Shown here: positions 29,682 to 38,705 of the stretch, piece after piece
Position numbering within the stretch: position 1 is the stretch's first letter
Layout: every line of letters begins with the position of its first letter
NCBI RefSeq assembly: GCF_001548235.1
Contig: NZ_AP014938.1
Coordinates: 1,550,001 to 1,614,000, forward strand
Length of the DNA stretch: 64,000 bases
Direction: 5' to 3'
Source: Rothia mucilaginosa
GTDB taxonomy: Bacteria > Actinomycetota > Actinomycetes > Actinomycetales > Micrococcaceae
Notes under the pieces: model-generated
The model's database searches: none
Seen by the model: only the letters and a program-made list of their open reading frames with translations
What the model was told of the DNA's origin: nothing
Made by a program: the position numbers and the translations under genes

Positions 29682-30653
29682 ATGGGAATGATCCTCCCAC
29701 TCCTCTACTTAGGGGTAGGTTTCGGACTCGCAATGTTGCTACCCGAGCACTGGGGCAACCGCCTGAAAGAAAGCGCCTCCGCCCTGCTGACCCGCTGGAT
29801 TATCCCCACCGTCATCGTTTACATCGTCGCCACCAGCCGTCCCGAACTCTTCTTCATGGCAGCCTCCACCATGGTGCTCATGGCGCTTCTCGTACGCTGC
29901 GCCGCCTTCTTCACGAACGACCCGGTACAACGGCTCGCCCTCGTCTACCTCAACGCCGGAATCTTCGGAATCCCCGTAGTCGCCAGCTTCTGGGGCGAGG
30001 AAGCCGTACGCCTCTACGTCGGCGCGTACATCGGCAACTCCGTCATGGGTAATATCCTCGGCACCTCACTCATGCGCAGAGAAACCAATACAGACGGACT
30101 CACGACTAGCCGAGCCAAGCCCACCCGAAAAGCTGTCACACACAAAGCTGCCGTCGGTGCAGTACTGCGGTCCCTGCTCACGAACCGCCCCATTATCGCC
30201 GTAGCAACCGGGCTGATATGCCTGCCAGTCGGACCGTTCCTCAACACCCACGCCGCCGGTATCTACCGGCTCATCACCTGGGTCTTCAGCTTCGTAGGGC
30301 TCATGGTGCTCGGCATGTGGCTGAGCACCGCTCGCCTGCACCGAACCGACCTAACACAAGCCCTCCGGTGGGCCGTACTCCGTGTCGTGCTCGTGAGCGT
30401 CTACAGCGTCGGCGTACTAACCGCCGCACACTGGATGCACACGCACACCGGGGTGCACCTTGAGCAGCTACTGGCACACCCGCAGGTACTTTTTATCCTC
30501 GGAGTGCTACCGCCAGCCGCTAACATCGTCATCCTGGAAACCCACTACCGGCACGAAGGAACAGCCGCACCCATTATCGCCTCCGGAGCAGTCGTCAGTC
30601 TGGGAATGATAGCGCTCGCCGTGCCGATCCTGCAGCTCGTGTTCTCCAGCTAA
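29682..30653 (+). CDS. AEC-family transporter (auxin efflux carrier fold)
   Basis: 323-residue integral membrane protein with about ten TM segments in two five-helix halves, the AEC layout. Typical runs: RWIIPTVIVYIVATSRPELF, LNAGIFGIPVVASFWGEEAV, YIGNSVMGNILGTSLM and, near the end, GVLPPAANIVILETHYRHEG. Bacterial members move organic acids or amino acids; the substrate here is unknown. ATG 29682 has AAAGGAA 8-14 nt upstream. No enzyme partner is adjacent to narrow the substrate. Confidence 0.88.
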   Translation: MGMILPLLYLGVGFGLAMLLPEHWGNRLKESASALLTRWIIPTVIVYIVATSRPELFFMAASTMVLMALLVRCAAFFTNDPVQRLALVYLNAGIFGIPVVASFWGEEAVRLYVGAYIGNSVMGNILGTSLMRRETNTDGLTTSRAKPTRKAVTHKAAVGAVLRSLLTNRPIIAVATGLICLPVGPFLNTHAAGIYRLITWVFSFVGLMVLGMWLSTARLHRTDLTQALRWAVLRVVLVSVYSVGVLTAAHWMHTHTGVHLEQLLAHPQVLFILGVLPPAANIVILETHYRHEGTAAPIIASGAVVSLGMIALAVPILQLVFSS

Positions 30654-30704
30654 GCAGAGCCAATACCGGGGACAACATAGGGGAGAACAAAGAAGGCAAC
30701 ACAA

Positions 30705-30736
30705 AAGGAGGGCGGGGCATAAGCCTCACCCTCCTT
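30705..30736. terminator. convergent terminator between the AEC gene and the glucosidase
   Basis: AAGGAGGG...CCCTCCTT with a partly paired inner GGC/GCC; between a plus-strand and a minus-strand gene end. Confidence 0.7.
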
Positions 30737-30788
30737 CTGCTGTCTATCACCTTATCGGCACGCGGTAGCACTCAACGAGCTACAACGC

Positions 30789-32594
30789 TTAGCGAACGAT
30801 GTGGTACACCTTCGCCTCGTAGGGGCGCAGGGTCGAACCCGCATCGTCCTTGTAGTTCGAGCTCACCAGCTCAACGCGAGCACCAGCCTCACGAGCCTCA
30901 TCCAGCACAGCGAAGTCGCGCTCCTGCTCCTTATCGGTGAAGTTCGAAACAACCAGCAAAGACTCGTTCGCGGGGCTACCGTCCGCACCACCGGTACGGG
31001 TGTACGCGTACACAGCCTCGTCCTCGTTGTGCGGAACCTGAACCGAATCCACCGGAGCGAAGGACGCGTAAACCATCAGGTCCTTCAGCTTGCCGCGGCG
31101 CAGAGCCACCAGCTGCTGGTAGTGGTAGAAGATCGAATCCTCATCAGCCAGAACAGCCTCAGCGTTAATCGACGGGTAGTTCGGGTTCACAGCAATCCAC
31201 GGGGTCACGCCCTCGGGGCTGAAACCACCGTTAGCGGAGTCATCCCACTGAACCGGGGTACGAGCATTGTCACGGCCCTTAATGTAAATCGCCTGCATTG
31301 CCTCTTCGTGGCTCAGACGCTTGTGGTCAACGTGCATGTCCTCGTAGAAGCGAATCGAGTCACCATCGCGGTAATCCTCAATCGAATCAAACTTCACGTT
31401 GGTCATGCCAATTTCTTCACCCTGGTAAATGTACGGGGTGCCCTGCATGAAGTGCAGAGTGGTCGCCAGCTGCTTAGCGGACAGGGTGCGGAACTCATCC
31501 GAATCGTTACCGAAACGGGAGACAACGCGCGGCTGGTCGTGGTTGTCCCAGTACAGCGAACCCCAGGCGTTACCCTCCAGGGTGGTCTGCCAGTCGTTCA
31601 GGATGCGCTTGAGCTCGGTCAGCTTGTACGGCGCGTAGGACCACTTGCCGCCCAGGGAGCCGTTCGGGTCGTTATCCACGCCCATGTGATCGAAGTGGAA
31701 AATCATGTTCAGCTCACCGGTGTGGTAGCCAGCCCACAGCTTAGCGTCCTCGGGGCTGGTTGCGCTGGTCTCGCCCACGGTCATCACGTCGTAGCGGCTG
31801 AAGGTCTCGCGGGTGAGCTCCTTCATCCACGGGTGCACCATGGTGCCGTTGGAGATGACGAACGGAATCGAGGAGGTGTGCTTCTCAAAGTCGGTGGAGG
31901 GATCATCCGGGAAGCCCTCGGGCTTGGAGATGATGTTGATAGCGTCCAGACGGAAGCCGTCAACGCCCTTGTCCAGCCACCAGCGAACCATGGAGTACAG
32001 GTCCTCGCGAACCTTCTCGTTCTCCCAATTCAGGTCGGGCTGCTCCTTGAAGAAGATGTGCAGGTAGAACTGGCCGGTCGCCTCATCCCACTCCCACGCC
32101 GGGCCACCGAACTCGGACGCCCAGTTGTTCGGAGGAATCGGGTTGCCGTCCTCGTCGAAGCCCTTCGGATCCTTCCAAATGTAGTAATCGCGGTAGGGGT
32201 TGTCCTTGGAGGAGCGAGATTCCTTGAACCAGGGGTGCTCATCGGAGGTGTGGTTGGCGACCAGGTCCATCAGGATCTTGATGCCGTGCTTGTGAGCGGT
32301 TTCAAGTATCTCGTCGAAGTCTTCCATGGTGCCGAAGTCACTCATGATCGCGAAGTAGTCAGAGATGTCGTAGCCGTTGTCCACGTTCGGCGAATCGAAC
32401 ACGGGGGAGAGCCAGATGACGTTGATGCCCAGCTTAGCCAGGTAGGGCAGCTTCTCGGTGATGCCCTTCAGGTCACCGATGCCGTCGCCGTTCGCGTCGT
32501 TGAAGGAGCGGGGGTACACCTGGTACACCACGGCTTCCTTCCACCACTGGCGGCCTTCGTAGGAGGGAACCTCGTATGCCTCGGAGTTGCTCAT
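30789..32594 (-). CDS. GH13 alpha-glucosidase, predicted alpha-1,4 preference
   Basis: 601-residue cytoplasmic glycoside hydrolase of the oligo-1,6-glucosidase/maltase group. The nucleophile Asp217 is in DGFRLDAIN, the acid/base Glu275 in MTVGETSATS and the stabiliser Asp353 in WDNHDQPRV. The QPDLNWEN motif marks the oligo-1,6-glucosidase group; trehalose-6-phosphate hydrolases usually have QADLN. The residue after the nucleophile is Ala218, linked in this subfamily to alpha-1,4 substrates. ATG 32594 has AGAAAGG 5 nt upstream and a -10 TATACT at 32651-32656 (minus). It is 56% or so similar by eye to the next gene. Confidence 0.9.
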   Translation of the reverse strand: MSNSEAYEVPSYEGRQWWKEAVVYQVYPRSFNDANGDGIGDLKGITEKLPYLAKLGINVIWLSPVFDSPNVDNGYDISDYFAIMSDFGTMEDFDEILETAHKHGIKILMDLVANHTSDEHPWFKESRSSKDNPYRDYYIWKDPKGFDEDGNPIPPNNWASEFGGPAWEWDEATGQFYLHIFFKEQPDLNWENEKVREDLYSMVRWWLDKGVDGFRLDAINIISKPEGFPDDPSTDFEKHTSSIPFVISNGTMVHPWMKELTRETFSRYDVMTVGETSATSPEDAKLWAGYHTGELNMIFHFDHMGVDNDPNGSLGGKWSYAPYKLTELKRILNDWQTTLEGNAWGSLYWDNHDQPRVVSRFGNDSDEFRTLSAKQLATTLHFMQGTPYIYQGEEIGMTNVKFDSIEDYRDGDSIRFYEDMHVDHKRLSHEEAMQAIYIKGRDNARTPVQWDDSANGGFSPEGVTPWIAVNPNYPSINAEAVLADEDSIFYHYQQLVALRRGKLKDLMVYASFAPVDSVQVPHNEDEAVYAYTRTGGADGSPANESLLVVSNFTDKEQERDFAVLDEAREAGARVELVSSNYKDDAGSTLRPYEAKVYHIVR

Positions 32595-32650
32595 AATTGC
32601 CTTTCTGTACCGGCGGTTACGCCGAAGAGAAAAAAAGAGTCTGTGATTGA

Positions 32651-32699
32651 AGTATAGCGCGAGGGGGGCCGGAACGTCCGCGTCTGGCCCCCCTCGCGC
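32651..32699 (-). promoter_or_regulatory. terminator-promoter junction between the two glucosidase genes
   Basis: A 14-bp GC stem (32657-32670 with 32686-32699) ends the upstream glucosidase transcript and is followed directly on the minus strand by TATACT (32651-32656), a -10 box for the downstream glucosidase. The leader is about 50 nt. Confidence 0.55.
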
Positions 32700-32719
32700 A
32701 TTATTATTTCGGAGCGTGC

Positions 32720-34534
32720 CTACTCGGCGTTACCAAAGAGGTAGACCTTAGCCTCGTAGGGGCGTAGCAGAGTGCCCTCGTCGGTGAACTCGCGGTTCTC
32801 ATCGCGGTAGTTCGAGCTGATCAGCTGCGGAACGTTCGAGATAGCCTTCAGCTCGGTCGGGGAGAGAGCCTGCGAGTTGGTCAGCACCACCGAGTCCAGG
32901 TTGCCGCCCGCGTAGTTCAGCTGAACGGTGTCGTCAGTGAAGTTGGCGACGACCAGCAGGGCGCGCTCGCCGGTTGCGGCGGCGTCCTCATCGGAGTTCA
33001 CGCGCAGGTAGGCGTAAACCTGGTCATCCTCTTCATCCAGCAGGCGGTACTCGCCGGTCAGGATGATCGGGTACTCGCGGCGCAGGCTAATCAGATCGCG
33101 GTAGTGGTAGAACACCGAATCCTGGTCGGCGAGCTCTGCCTCCGCGTTGATTTCGGTGTAGCGCGGGTTCAGCTTCAGCCACGGGGTGCCGGAGGTGAAT
33201 CCGGCGTTTTCACCGGCGGTCCACTGCATGGGGGTGCGGGCGTTATCGCGGCCGGAGGCGCTAATGTAGCGCAGCATGTCCTCCGCGGAGACACGGCCCG
33301 ACTCTTCAACGTACTTGCGCCAGGAGTCGTGAATCTCCAGGTCGTTGTAGTCCTTCACATCGTCGAAGAAGACGTTGGTCATGCCCAGCTCTTCGCCCTG
33401 GTAGATGTAGGGGGTACCCTGCATCAGGTGCAGTACGGTGCCCAGCATCTTGGCGCTGACGGTGCGGTACTCGGGGGAGTCGTTGCCGAAGCGGGAGACG
33501 GTGCGCGGCTGGTCGTGGTTGTTCCAGTACAGGGAGTTCCAGCCGCGGCCGTGCAGGCCCTCCTGCCAGTGGGTGAGGACCTTCTTGAGGTCAACCAGGT
33601 TGAAGCGGCGGTCGGACCACTTGCCGGTTACGCCACCTTCGGAGGCGTCTACGTCCATGTGCTCGAACTGGAACACCATCTGTAGCTCGTTGCGGTCGAA
33701 ACCGGTGTAGAGCGCGGCGTCGTCCACGGTCACGCAGGGGGTTTCGCCCACGGTCATGACCGGGTACTGGCTGAGGACCTCGCGGTTCATCTCCTGCAGG
33801 AATTCGTGCACGCGCGGGCCGTTAGCTGCGACAGCCAGGCAGTTGTCGAGGCCGCCGGCGAGGACTGCCGGGTCATCGGGGAAGGAGAGGTCCTTAGAAA
33901 TCAGGTTGATGACGTCCATACGGAAGCCGTCCACGCCCTTGTCCAGCCAGAAGCGCATGATGTCGTAGACCTCTTCGCGGACCTTCGGGTTCTCCCAGTT
34001 CAGGTCGGGCTGCTTGATGGAGAAGTAGTGCAGGTAGAACTGGCCGGTCGCCTCGTCCCATTCCCACACGGAGGGGCTGAAGCAGGAAATCCAGTTGTTC
34101 GGCGGAATCGGCTTGCCGTCCTCGTCGAAGCCCTTGGGGTCGCGCCAGATGTAGTAGTCGCGGTAGGGGTTGTCCTTGGAGGAGCGTGCCTGCTTGAACC
34201 ATTCGTGCTCGTCGGAGGTGTGGTTGACGACCAGGTCCATCATGAGCTTGATGCCGTGCTTGTGCGCGGTTTCGAGCAGCTCATCGAAGTCTTCCATGGT
34301 GCCGAACTCGGTCATGATGGCGCGGTAGTCGGAGATATCGTAGCCGTTGTCATCGTTCGGGGAAGCGTAGATGGGCGAGAGCCACAGCACCTGAATACCC
34401 AGCTTGGCGAGGTACGGAATCTTCTCGGTAATGCCGGGCAGATCGCCAATGCCGTCGCCATTGGAGTCGTTGAAGGAGCGGGGGTAGATCTGGTAGACCA
34501 CCGGTTCCTGCCACCACTGGGTTTGGGTCGTCAT
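32720..34534 (-). CDS. GH13 alpha-glucosidase, predicted alpha-1,6 preference
   Basis: 604-residue paralogue of the neighbouring glucosidase. Nucleophile Asp207 in DGFRMDVIN, acid/base Glu264 in TVGETPCVTV, stabiliser Asp341 in WNNHDQPRT; QPDLNWEN is kept. Val208 follows the nucleophile, the residue tied to alpha-1,6 (isomaltose/dextran-type) specificity in this subfamily. ATG 34534 has AGGAAAGGA 6-14 nt upstream. It is the second gene of a minus-strand unit that begins with the EEP-family gene 81 bp upstream. Confidence 0.9.
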   Translation of the reverse strand: MTTQTQWWQEPVVYQIYPRSFNDSNGDGIGDLPGITEKIPYLAKLGIQVLWLSPIYASPNDDNGYDISDYRAIMTEFGTMEDFDELLETAHKHGIKLMMDLVVNHTSDEHEWFKQARSSKDNPYRDYYIWRDPKGFDEDGKPIPPNNWISCFSPSVWEWDEATGQFYLHYFSIKQPDLNWENPKVREEVYDIMRFWLDKGVDGFRMDVINLISKDLSFPDDPAVLAGGLDNCLAVAANGPRVHEFLQEMNREVLSQYPVMTVGETPCVTVDDAALYTGFDRNELQMVFQFEHMDVDASEGGVTGKWSDRRFNLVDLKKVLTHWQEGLHGRGWNSLYWNNHDQPRTVSRFGNDSPEYRTVSAKMLGTVLHLMQGTPYIYQGEELGMTNVFFDDVKDYNDLEIHDSWRKYVEESGRVSAEDMLRYISASGRDNARTPMQWTAGENAGFTSGTPWLKLNPRYTEINAEAELADQDSVFYHYRDLISLRREYPIILTGEYRLLDEEDDQVYAYLRVNSDEDAAATGERALLVVANFTDDTVQLNYAGGNLDSVVLTNSQALSPTELKAISNVPQLISSNYRDENREFTDEGTLLRPYEAKVYLFGNAE

Positions 34535-34615
34535 GATTGTTCCTTTCCTTGGAGATTGTCAGGGGTGTTGGCGCGAGAGGTGCCGTCGTGTTGGGCGGCT
34601 AACGTCTGGTGCCCT

Positions 34616-35494
34616 TTAGCCCTGGTTGGTGAGGGGTGTAAGGAGGCTCTGCGGCGCCCAGCTGGAGGGGTCAATTTCCAGGAGTAGGCCGCTGTGGTCT
34701 GAGATGGCCTCGGGGGAGTTGTCGCGGAAAACAACTGAGTGGGAGAGGACCGTGAGCAGTCGGTCGGCGAAAACGAAGTCGATGCGCTTGGCGTCCGTGT
34801 TACCTTCCCAACCGGCGATTTCGCGGTGGACGGTGTTTTCGCCGTCGGTGTGCTCCGCCAGCGAGCGGGTATCGACCATACCGCTGGAGGTGACCAAAGC
34901 GTAGCCTTTATCGCTCAGATGCGCGGCGGAGTTAAAGTCGCCGCCGAGTAGCACGGGTGCGGTGAGGGCGCATTCTGCGAGTGCCTGCGAGAGGCGGGTG
35001 TATTCCTGCGCGAAGAGGGGCTCGCCGTTGAAGTCCCACCAGGACATGTGGGTAGTAGCGCACCAGAAGGTGCCCGTCTCAGTTTCGATGAGGGCTGCCT
35101 GCGCGGCGCGGCGCTGTACCTGGTGGTAGTCGTAGTCGGGGGACATCTCGATGGGCTTGATGCCGCGAATCGGCAGGCGCGAGAGGATTGCTACGCATTC
35201 GTCGTAGAGGTCCCAGCCGATGTGGGCTTCGGTGAGGGTCCACTCGTAGGTTGCACCCATTTCATTGAGTGCCTGTACGAGGAGCAGGGCGTAGTTATCT
35301 TCGCGGACCGGCACGCCTGCGCCGCCGCGGTAGTTCAGGGGTTCCTTCACCACGGGGGTGGAGGTGAGCTGGTTGACTTCCTGCAGTGCAATGACATCCA
35401 CCTGCTGTTCAATGATGAACTTTGCGAGGGTGCGGATTTTCGAAATCTGGTGGATTTCGCACCAGCTGTGGGTGTTGAGGGTGAGGAAGCGCAT
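34616..35494 (-). CDS. endonuclease/exonuclease/phosphatase-family hydrolase
   Basis: 292 residues from ATG 35494 (MRFLTLNTHSW, the usual EEP beta-strand start; 29 codons upstream are open but family-unlike). Metal-dependent phosphoesterase fold: IALQEVNQ (catalytic Glu), LSRLPI, TTHMSWW, LLGGDFNSAA (Asp-Asn), RIDFVFAD and the final ISDHSGLLLEI (Asp-His). All catalytic positions are present. The substrate is unknown; a sugar-phosphate or phosphodiester is possible from its place at the head of the alpha-glucosidase unit. No clear ribosome site is visible. Confidence 0.82.
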   Translation of the reverse strand: MRFLTLNTHSWCEIHQISKIRTLAKFIIEQQVDVIALQEVNQLTSTPVVKEPLNYRGGAGVPVREDNYALLLVQALNEMGATYEWTLTEAHIGWDLYDECVAILSRLPIRGIKPIEMSPDYDYHQVQRRAAQAALIETETGTFWCATTHMSWWDFNGEPLFAQEYTRLSQALAECALTAPVLLGGDFNSAAHLSDKGYALVTSSGMVDTRSLAEHTDGENTVHREIAGWEGNTDAKRIDFVFADRLLTVLSHSVVFRDNSPEAISDHSGLLLEIDPSSWAPQSLLTPLTNQG

Positions 35495-35925
35495 AAAACT
35501 AAGTCCGGGGTAGTGCGTGATAAAGAAGTTTGAGGGATGCACTCCGTTGTTGACGGTTGGGAGCGTTGTGTGGGCTCTCAACCTACGGGTGCACTGTTTA
35601 TGCTATCGATTCTGTGGGCTGGGTAATAGAGGAAAAGTCTCATCTGCGGCAAGTATTTTTAACCAGTGCCGGGAGATGTTTCAGGTTCTGAAAAACTCTT
35701 TCAAAACTTCTATTTTTGGTATGTGTGGGCAGGTATGACCTGGCATTATTGTTTTTGTCTAAAACACATTCGGCATTTAGCGCACGCAGGTTATGTGGCG
35801 CCGCTCTCATACACTTCCATTTGGGGGTATAAAGATACGGCGTTCGAATGCATGAACAGCAGGCTGGCAACGAGCGCCAACCCCTGCGTCCGCTCACTCG
35901 ACAACCCGAAAGGGCGTATAGCCTC
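35495..35925. promoter_or_regulatory. 431-bp divergent control region of the alpha-glucoside genes
   Basis: AT-rich for this genome and without a gene. It lies between the EEP-glucosidase unit (minus) and the PTS gene (plus). It contains the half-site array at 35679-35703 and a TATAAA at 35828-35833 that may be the PTS -10 box; no good -35 is visible. Confidence 0.5.
35679..35703. promoter_or_regulatory. candidate RpiR operator: alternating half-site array
   Basis: TTTCA-GGTTC-TGAAA-AACTC-TTTCA: three half-sites with exactly 5-nt gaps, alternating in direction, so each neighbouring pair forms a perfect inverted repeat. The 10-bp period places all on one face of the helix. The RpiR-type gene at 37,800 is the natural candidate to bind it. 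Confidence 0.5.
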
Positions 35926-37563
35926 ATGATGGAAAAAGTACAGAGGTTCGGCTCTGCCATGCTGGCACCCGTTCTTCTCTTCGCATTTGCTGGCCTCGCG
36001 GTCGGTATTGCGATCATTGCACAGAACGGCGACCTGATCCCCCTCGCTGCTGACAAGGAAAGCGCGTGGAACCACTTCTGGTCTGTTTGGGAAGCCGGCG
36101 CATGGACCGTCTTCAACCAGATGGAACTGCTCTTCGTGATTGGTCTGCCCATTGCACTGGCAAAGACCGCTAACGCACGTGCAGTGATGGAAGCTGCAAT
36201 GGTCTACCTGACCTTCAACTACTTCGTCGGCGCCATGCTCAAGGTATGGGGCAAGGGCGGCACCGGTTTCTTCGACCTGGACTACAGCACCGACATCTCT
36301 GAGAGTGCTGCAGGTACCGGTCTGAAGATGATCGCCGGCATCAAGACCATGGACACCGGTATCTTCGGTGCCATCATTATCTCCGCAATCGTGGTGTGGG
36401 TACACAACCGCTGGTTCGACAAGAAGCTGCCCGACTTCCTCGGTATCTTCCAGGGCTCGCAGTACGTCTACGGCGTCTGCTTCTTCCTGATGATGCCCGT
36501 GGCATTCCTGTTCTCCTGGCTGTGGCCCTACGCTCAGCACGGCATCTCCTCCCTGCAGGGCTTCTTCATCGCATCCGGCGCACTCGGTGTGTGGGTTTAC
36601 ACCTTCCTCGAGCGCTTCCTGATTCCGACCGGTCTGCACCACTTCATCTACTCCCCGTTCGTCTTCGGTAACGTTGTTACCCCGAACGGTATCGCTAAGG
36701 ACTGGCCGAGCCACCTGAGCGAGTTCGCTAAGAGCGACAAGCCCCTGAAGGAACTGTTCCCCGGCGGCGGCTTCGCACTGCACGGTAACTCCAAGGTCTT
36801 CGCACCCATCGGTATCGCAGCGGCGTTCTACACCACCGCTCGCCCCGAGAAGCGCAAGGAAGTTCTCGCTCTGATGATCCCCGTCAGCCTCACCGCGATC
36901 CTGATTGGTATCACCGAGCCCCTCGAGTTCACCTTCCTGTTCCTGGCACCCCCGCTGTTCCTGGTCCACGCAATCCTGGCAGCATCCATGGCAGCAATCA
37001 TGTACCAGCTGGGTCTGGTTGGTTACATGGGTGGCGGTCTGCTGGACTTCCTGTTCCAGAACTGGATCCCGCTGTGGGCAAACCACTCCGGTACCTACCT
37101 CATGCAGATTGGTGTGGGCCTGTGCTTCACCGTTATCTACTTCCTGGTCTTCCGCTTCATGATTCTGAAGTTCGACTTCAAGACCCCCGGTCGTGAAGAA
37201 GACGGTGGCGAGACCAAGCTCTACAGCAAGGCAGAGTACAAGGCTGCCAAGGCTGCTGAGAAGGACGGCGGCGCAGCAGCTCCCGCAGCTGACGGCGACC
37301 TCTACGCACCCCGCGCAGCAGGCTTCCTCGAACTGCTTGGTGGCGCAGAGAACATCACCACCGTGAACAACTGCGCAACCCGCCTGCGTGTCTCCGTTGC
37401 TGATGAGTCCCTCGTCAGCACCTCGGATGCAGACTTCAAGAATGCAGGTGCTCTGGGCCTCGTCCGCAAGGGCAAGGCATTCCAGGTCATCGTCGGCATG
37501 GACGTTCCCCAGGTTCGCGAGCGTTTCGAGACCATGGTGAACGAAGCTAAGACCCTCTCCTAA
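35926..37563 (+). CDS. PTS alpha-glucoside transporter subunit EIICB
   Basis: Membrane permease that imports and phosphorylates an alpha-glucoside. From ATG 35926 (MMEKVQRFGSAMLAPVLLF, the EIIC start; 26 upstream codons ignored) it has 545 residues: a ten-segment EIIC domain of the MalX/AglA/GlvC type (about 1-430; GITEPLEFTFLFLAPPLF is the sugar-site signature), an Ala/Lys-rich linker, then EIIB with the phosphorylatable Cys483 in VNNCATRLRVSV. No EIIA domain is attached, so a separate EIIA-Glc must serve it. AAAGGG lies 11 nt before the start. The two cytoplasmic glucosidases and the RpiR regulator flank it. Confidence 0.93.
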   Translation: MMEKVQRFGSAMLAPVLLFAFAGLAVGIAIIAQNGDLIPLAADKESAWNHFWSVWEAGAWTVFNQMELLFVIGLPIALAKTANARAVMEAAMVYLTFNYFVGAMLKVWGKGGTGFFDLDYSTDISESAAGTGLKMIAGIKTMDTGIFGAIIISAIVVWVHNRWFDKKLPDFLGIFQGSQYVYGVCFFLMMPVAFLFSWLWPYAQHGISSLQGFFIASGALGVWVYTFLERFLIPTGLHHFIYSPFVFGNVVTPNGIAKDWPSHLSEFAKSDKPLKELFPGGGFALHGNSKVFAPIGIAAAFYTTARPEKRKEVLALMIPVSLTAILIGITEPLEFTFLFLAPPLFLVHAILAASMAAIMYQLGLVGYMGGGLLDFLFQNWIPLWANHSGTYLMQIGVGLCFTVIYFLVFRFMILKFDFKTPGREEDGGETKLYSKAEYKAAKAAEKDGGAAAPAADGDLYAPRAAGFLELLGGAENITTVNNCATRLRVSVADESLVSTSDADFKNAGALGLVRKGKAFQVIVGMDVPQVRERFETMVNEAKTLS

Positions 37564-37614
37564 GAGACTTCAGCTTTCAACCACCTGACGGCATAACGCC
37601 TCATAAGGTATAGA

Positions 37615-37656
37615 CTTCGCCGGCGGTATCGGATAACACCGATGCCGCCGGCGAAG
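37615..37656 (+). terminator. terminator of the PTS gene
   Basis: 18-bp stem CTTCGCCGGCGGTATCGG / CCGATGCCGCCGGCGAAG with one mismatch and a 6-nt loop. Confidence 0.75.
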
Positions 37657-37799
37657 CTGTACCCAGGCTCGCACCCGGACTCAAATCTGCACGAGGCACC
37701 CACCCAAAGTGAGAGACGACCAACCTCGCCCACCCTGGCCGATGACCCTAGAGCGTGTACTATTTATATATTGCTCACCATCGGATTCAGGAGCTTTGA

Positions 37800-38618
37800 G
37801 TGGATTTACAAGACGTCGTGAATGCGAACCAGCACCGATTCAGTGAAACTGAACGGGAAATTTTGGCATTCATGCTAGAAAACGAAGAGTTCGTTGCAGA
37901 GTCAACGATCAACTCTCTGGCACATAAAACCTATACTTCGACCAGCTCAATTATCCGCCTGACGAAGAAGCTGAACTTCTCCGGATTTGCCGAGTTGAAG
38001 TACTTCATTAAGTCCTCTCTGAACCGCAGCGAACCTTTCAACCCGCGGTTCATTGAGAGCGGTCGCGAAGATATTCAGCGCACCTACGACTACCTCGAGC
38101 ACATGGAGCTGAGCGGACTGCTCAAGCGCATCCATGAGGCTCGCACCGTGTACTGCTTCGGTACCGGCTACGCGCAGCGCAACGCCGTGCAGGAATTTAC
38201 CAAGTCCATGCAGGTGTGCGGTAAGTTCTGCCAGGTCATCCCGGCGCGCAATGAGTTCGAAAGCGCCATGAACAATATGACCCAGGACGACGTGGTCATT
38301 ATTGTGTCCTTTTCAGGTCAGACCGAGAACATGCGCGAACACATTAAGATGCTGGCGCTGCGCCGCATCCCCATGATTGCGGTGACCGCCATTGGTGTGA
38401 ACTACATGTCTTCACACGCCGAGTACTCCCTGCACTACCAGACGACCCCCACCCAGATCAGCACCCAGCGCAAGCCCTACTACTCCTTCGTTGCGCTGTC
38501 GGTACTGCTGGACTACATCGTGCGCCGCTACATTGAATTCGTTGAGAATGAGCGCCGCGAGTCCCTGCAGGACCAGGTGGATGACGTCCTCAACAGCGGG
38601 GGCGAAATCGACGCCTGA
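37800..38618 (+). CDS. MurR/RpiR-family transcriptional regulator
   Basis: 272 residues: N-terminal HTH_6 domain (about 1-75; AHKTYTSTSSIIRLTKKLNFSG is the recognition region, quoted here as STSSIIRLTKKLNFSG) and a C-terminal SIS sugar-phosphate-binding domain (about 120-250; VYCFGTGYAQRNA, VIIVSFSGQTENM, IPMIAVT). It should sense a phosphorylated product of the PTS and control the alpha-glucoside genes, as GlvR-type proteins do. The start is GTG 37800, with AGGAG 6 nt upstream and a -10-like TACTAT at 37758-37763. It is separated from the PTS gene by a terminator, so it is independently expressed. Confidence 0.9.
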   Translation: MDLQDVVNANQHRFSETEREILAFMLENEEFVAESTINSLAHKTYTSTSSIIRLTKKLNFSGFAELKYFIKSSLNRSEPFNPRFIESGREDIQRTYDYLEHMELSGLLKRIHEARTVYCFGTGYAQRNAVQEFTKSMQVCGKFCQVIPARNEFESAMNNMTQDDVVIIVSFSGQTENMREHIKMLALRRIPMIAVTAIGVNYMSSHAEYSLHYQTTPTQISTQRKPYYSFVALSVLLDYIVRRYIEFVENERRESLQDQVDDVLNSGGEIDA

Positions 38619-38705
38619 CAAGGCATTACTGTGCCCACCTGCCCCTTCACTCACTCCTCCTGAATCCGACCGAATCCACCTGAGATCACCTGAAAGAGAC
38701 ACCCA

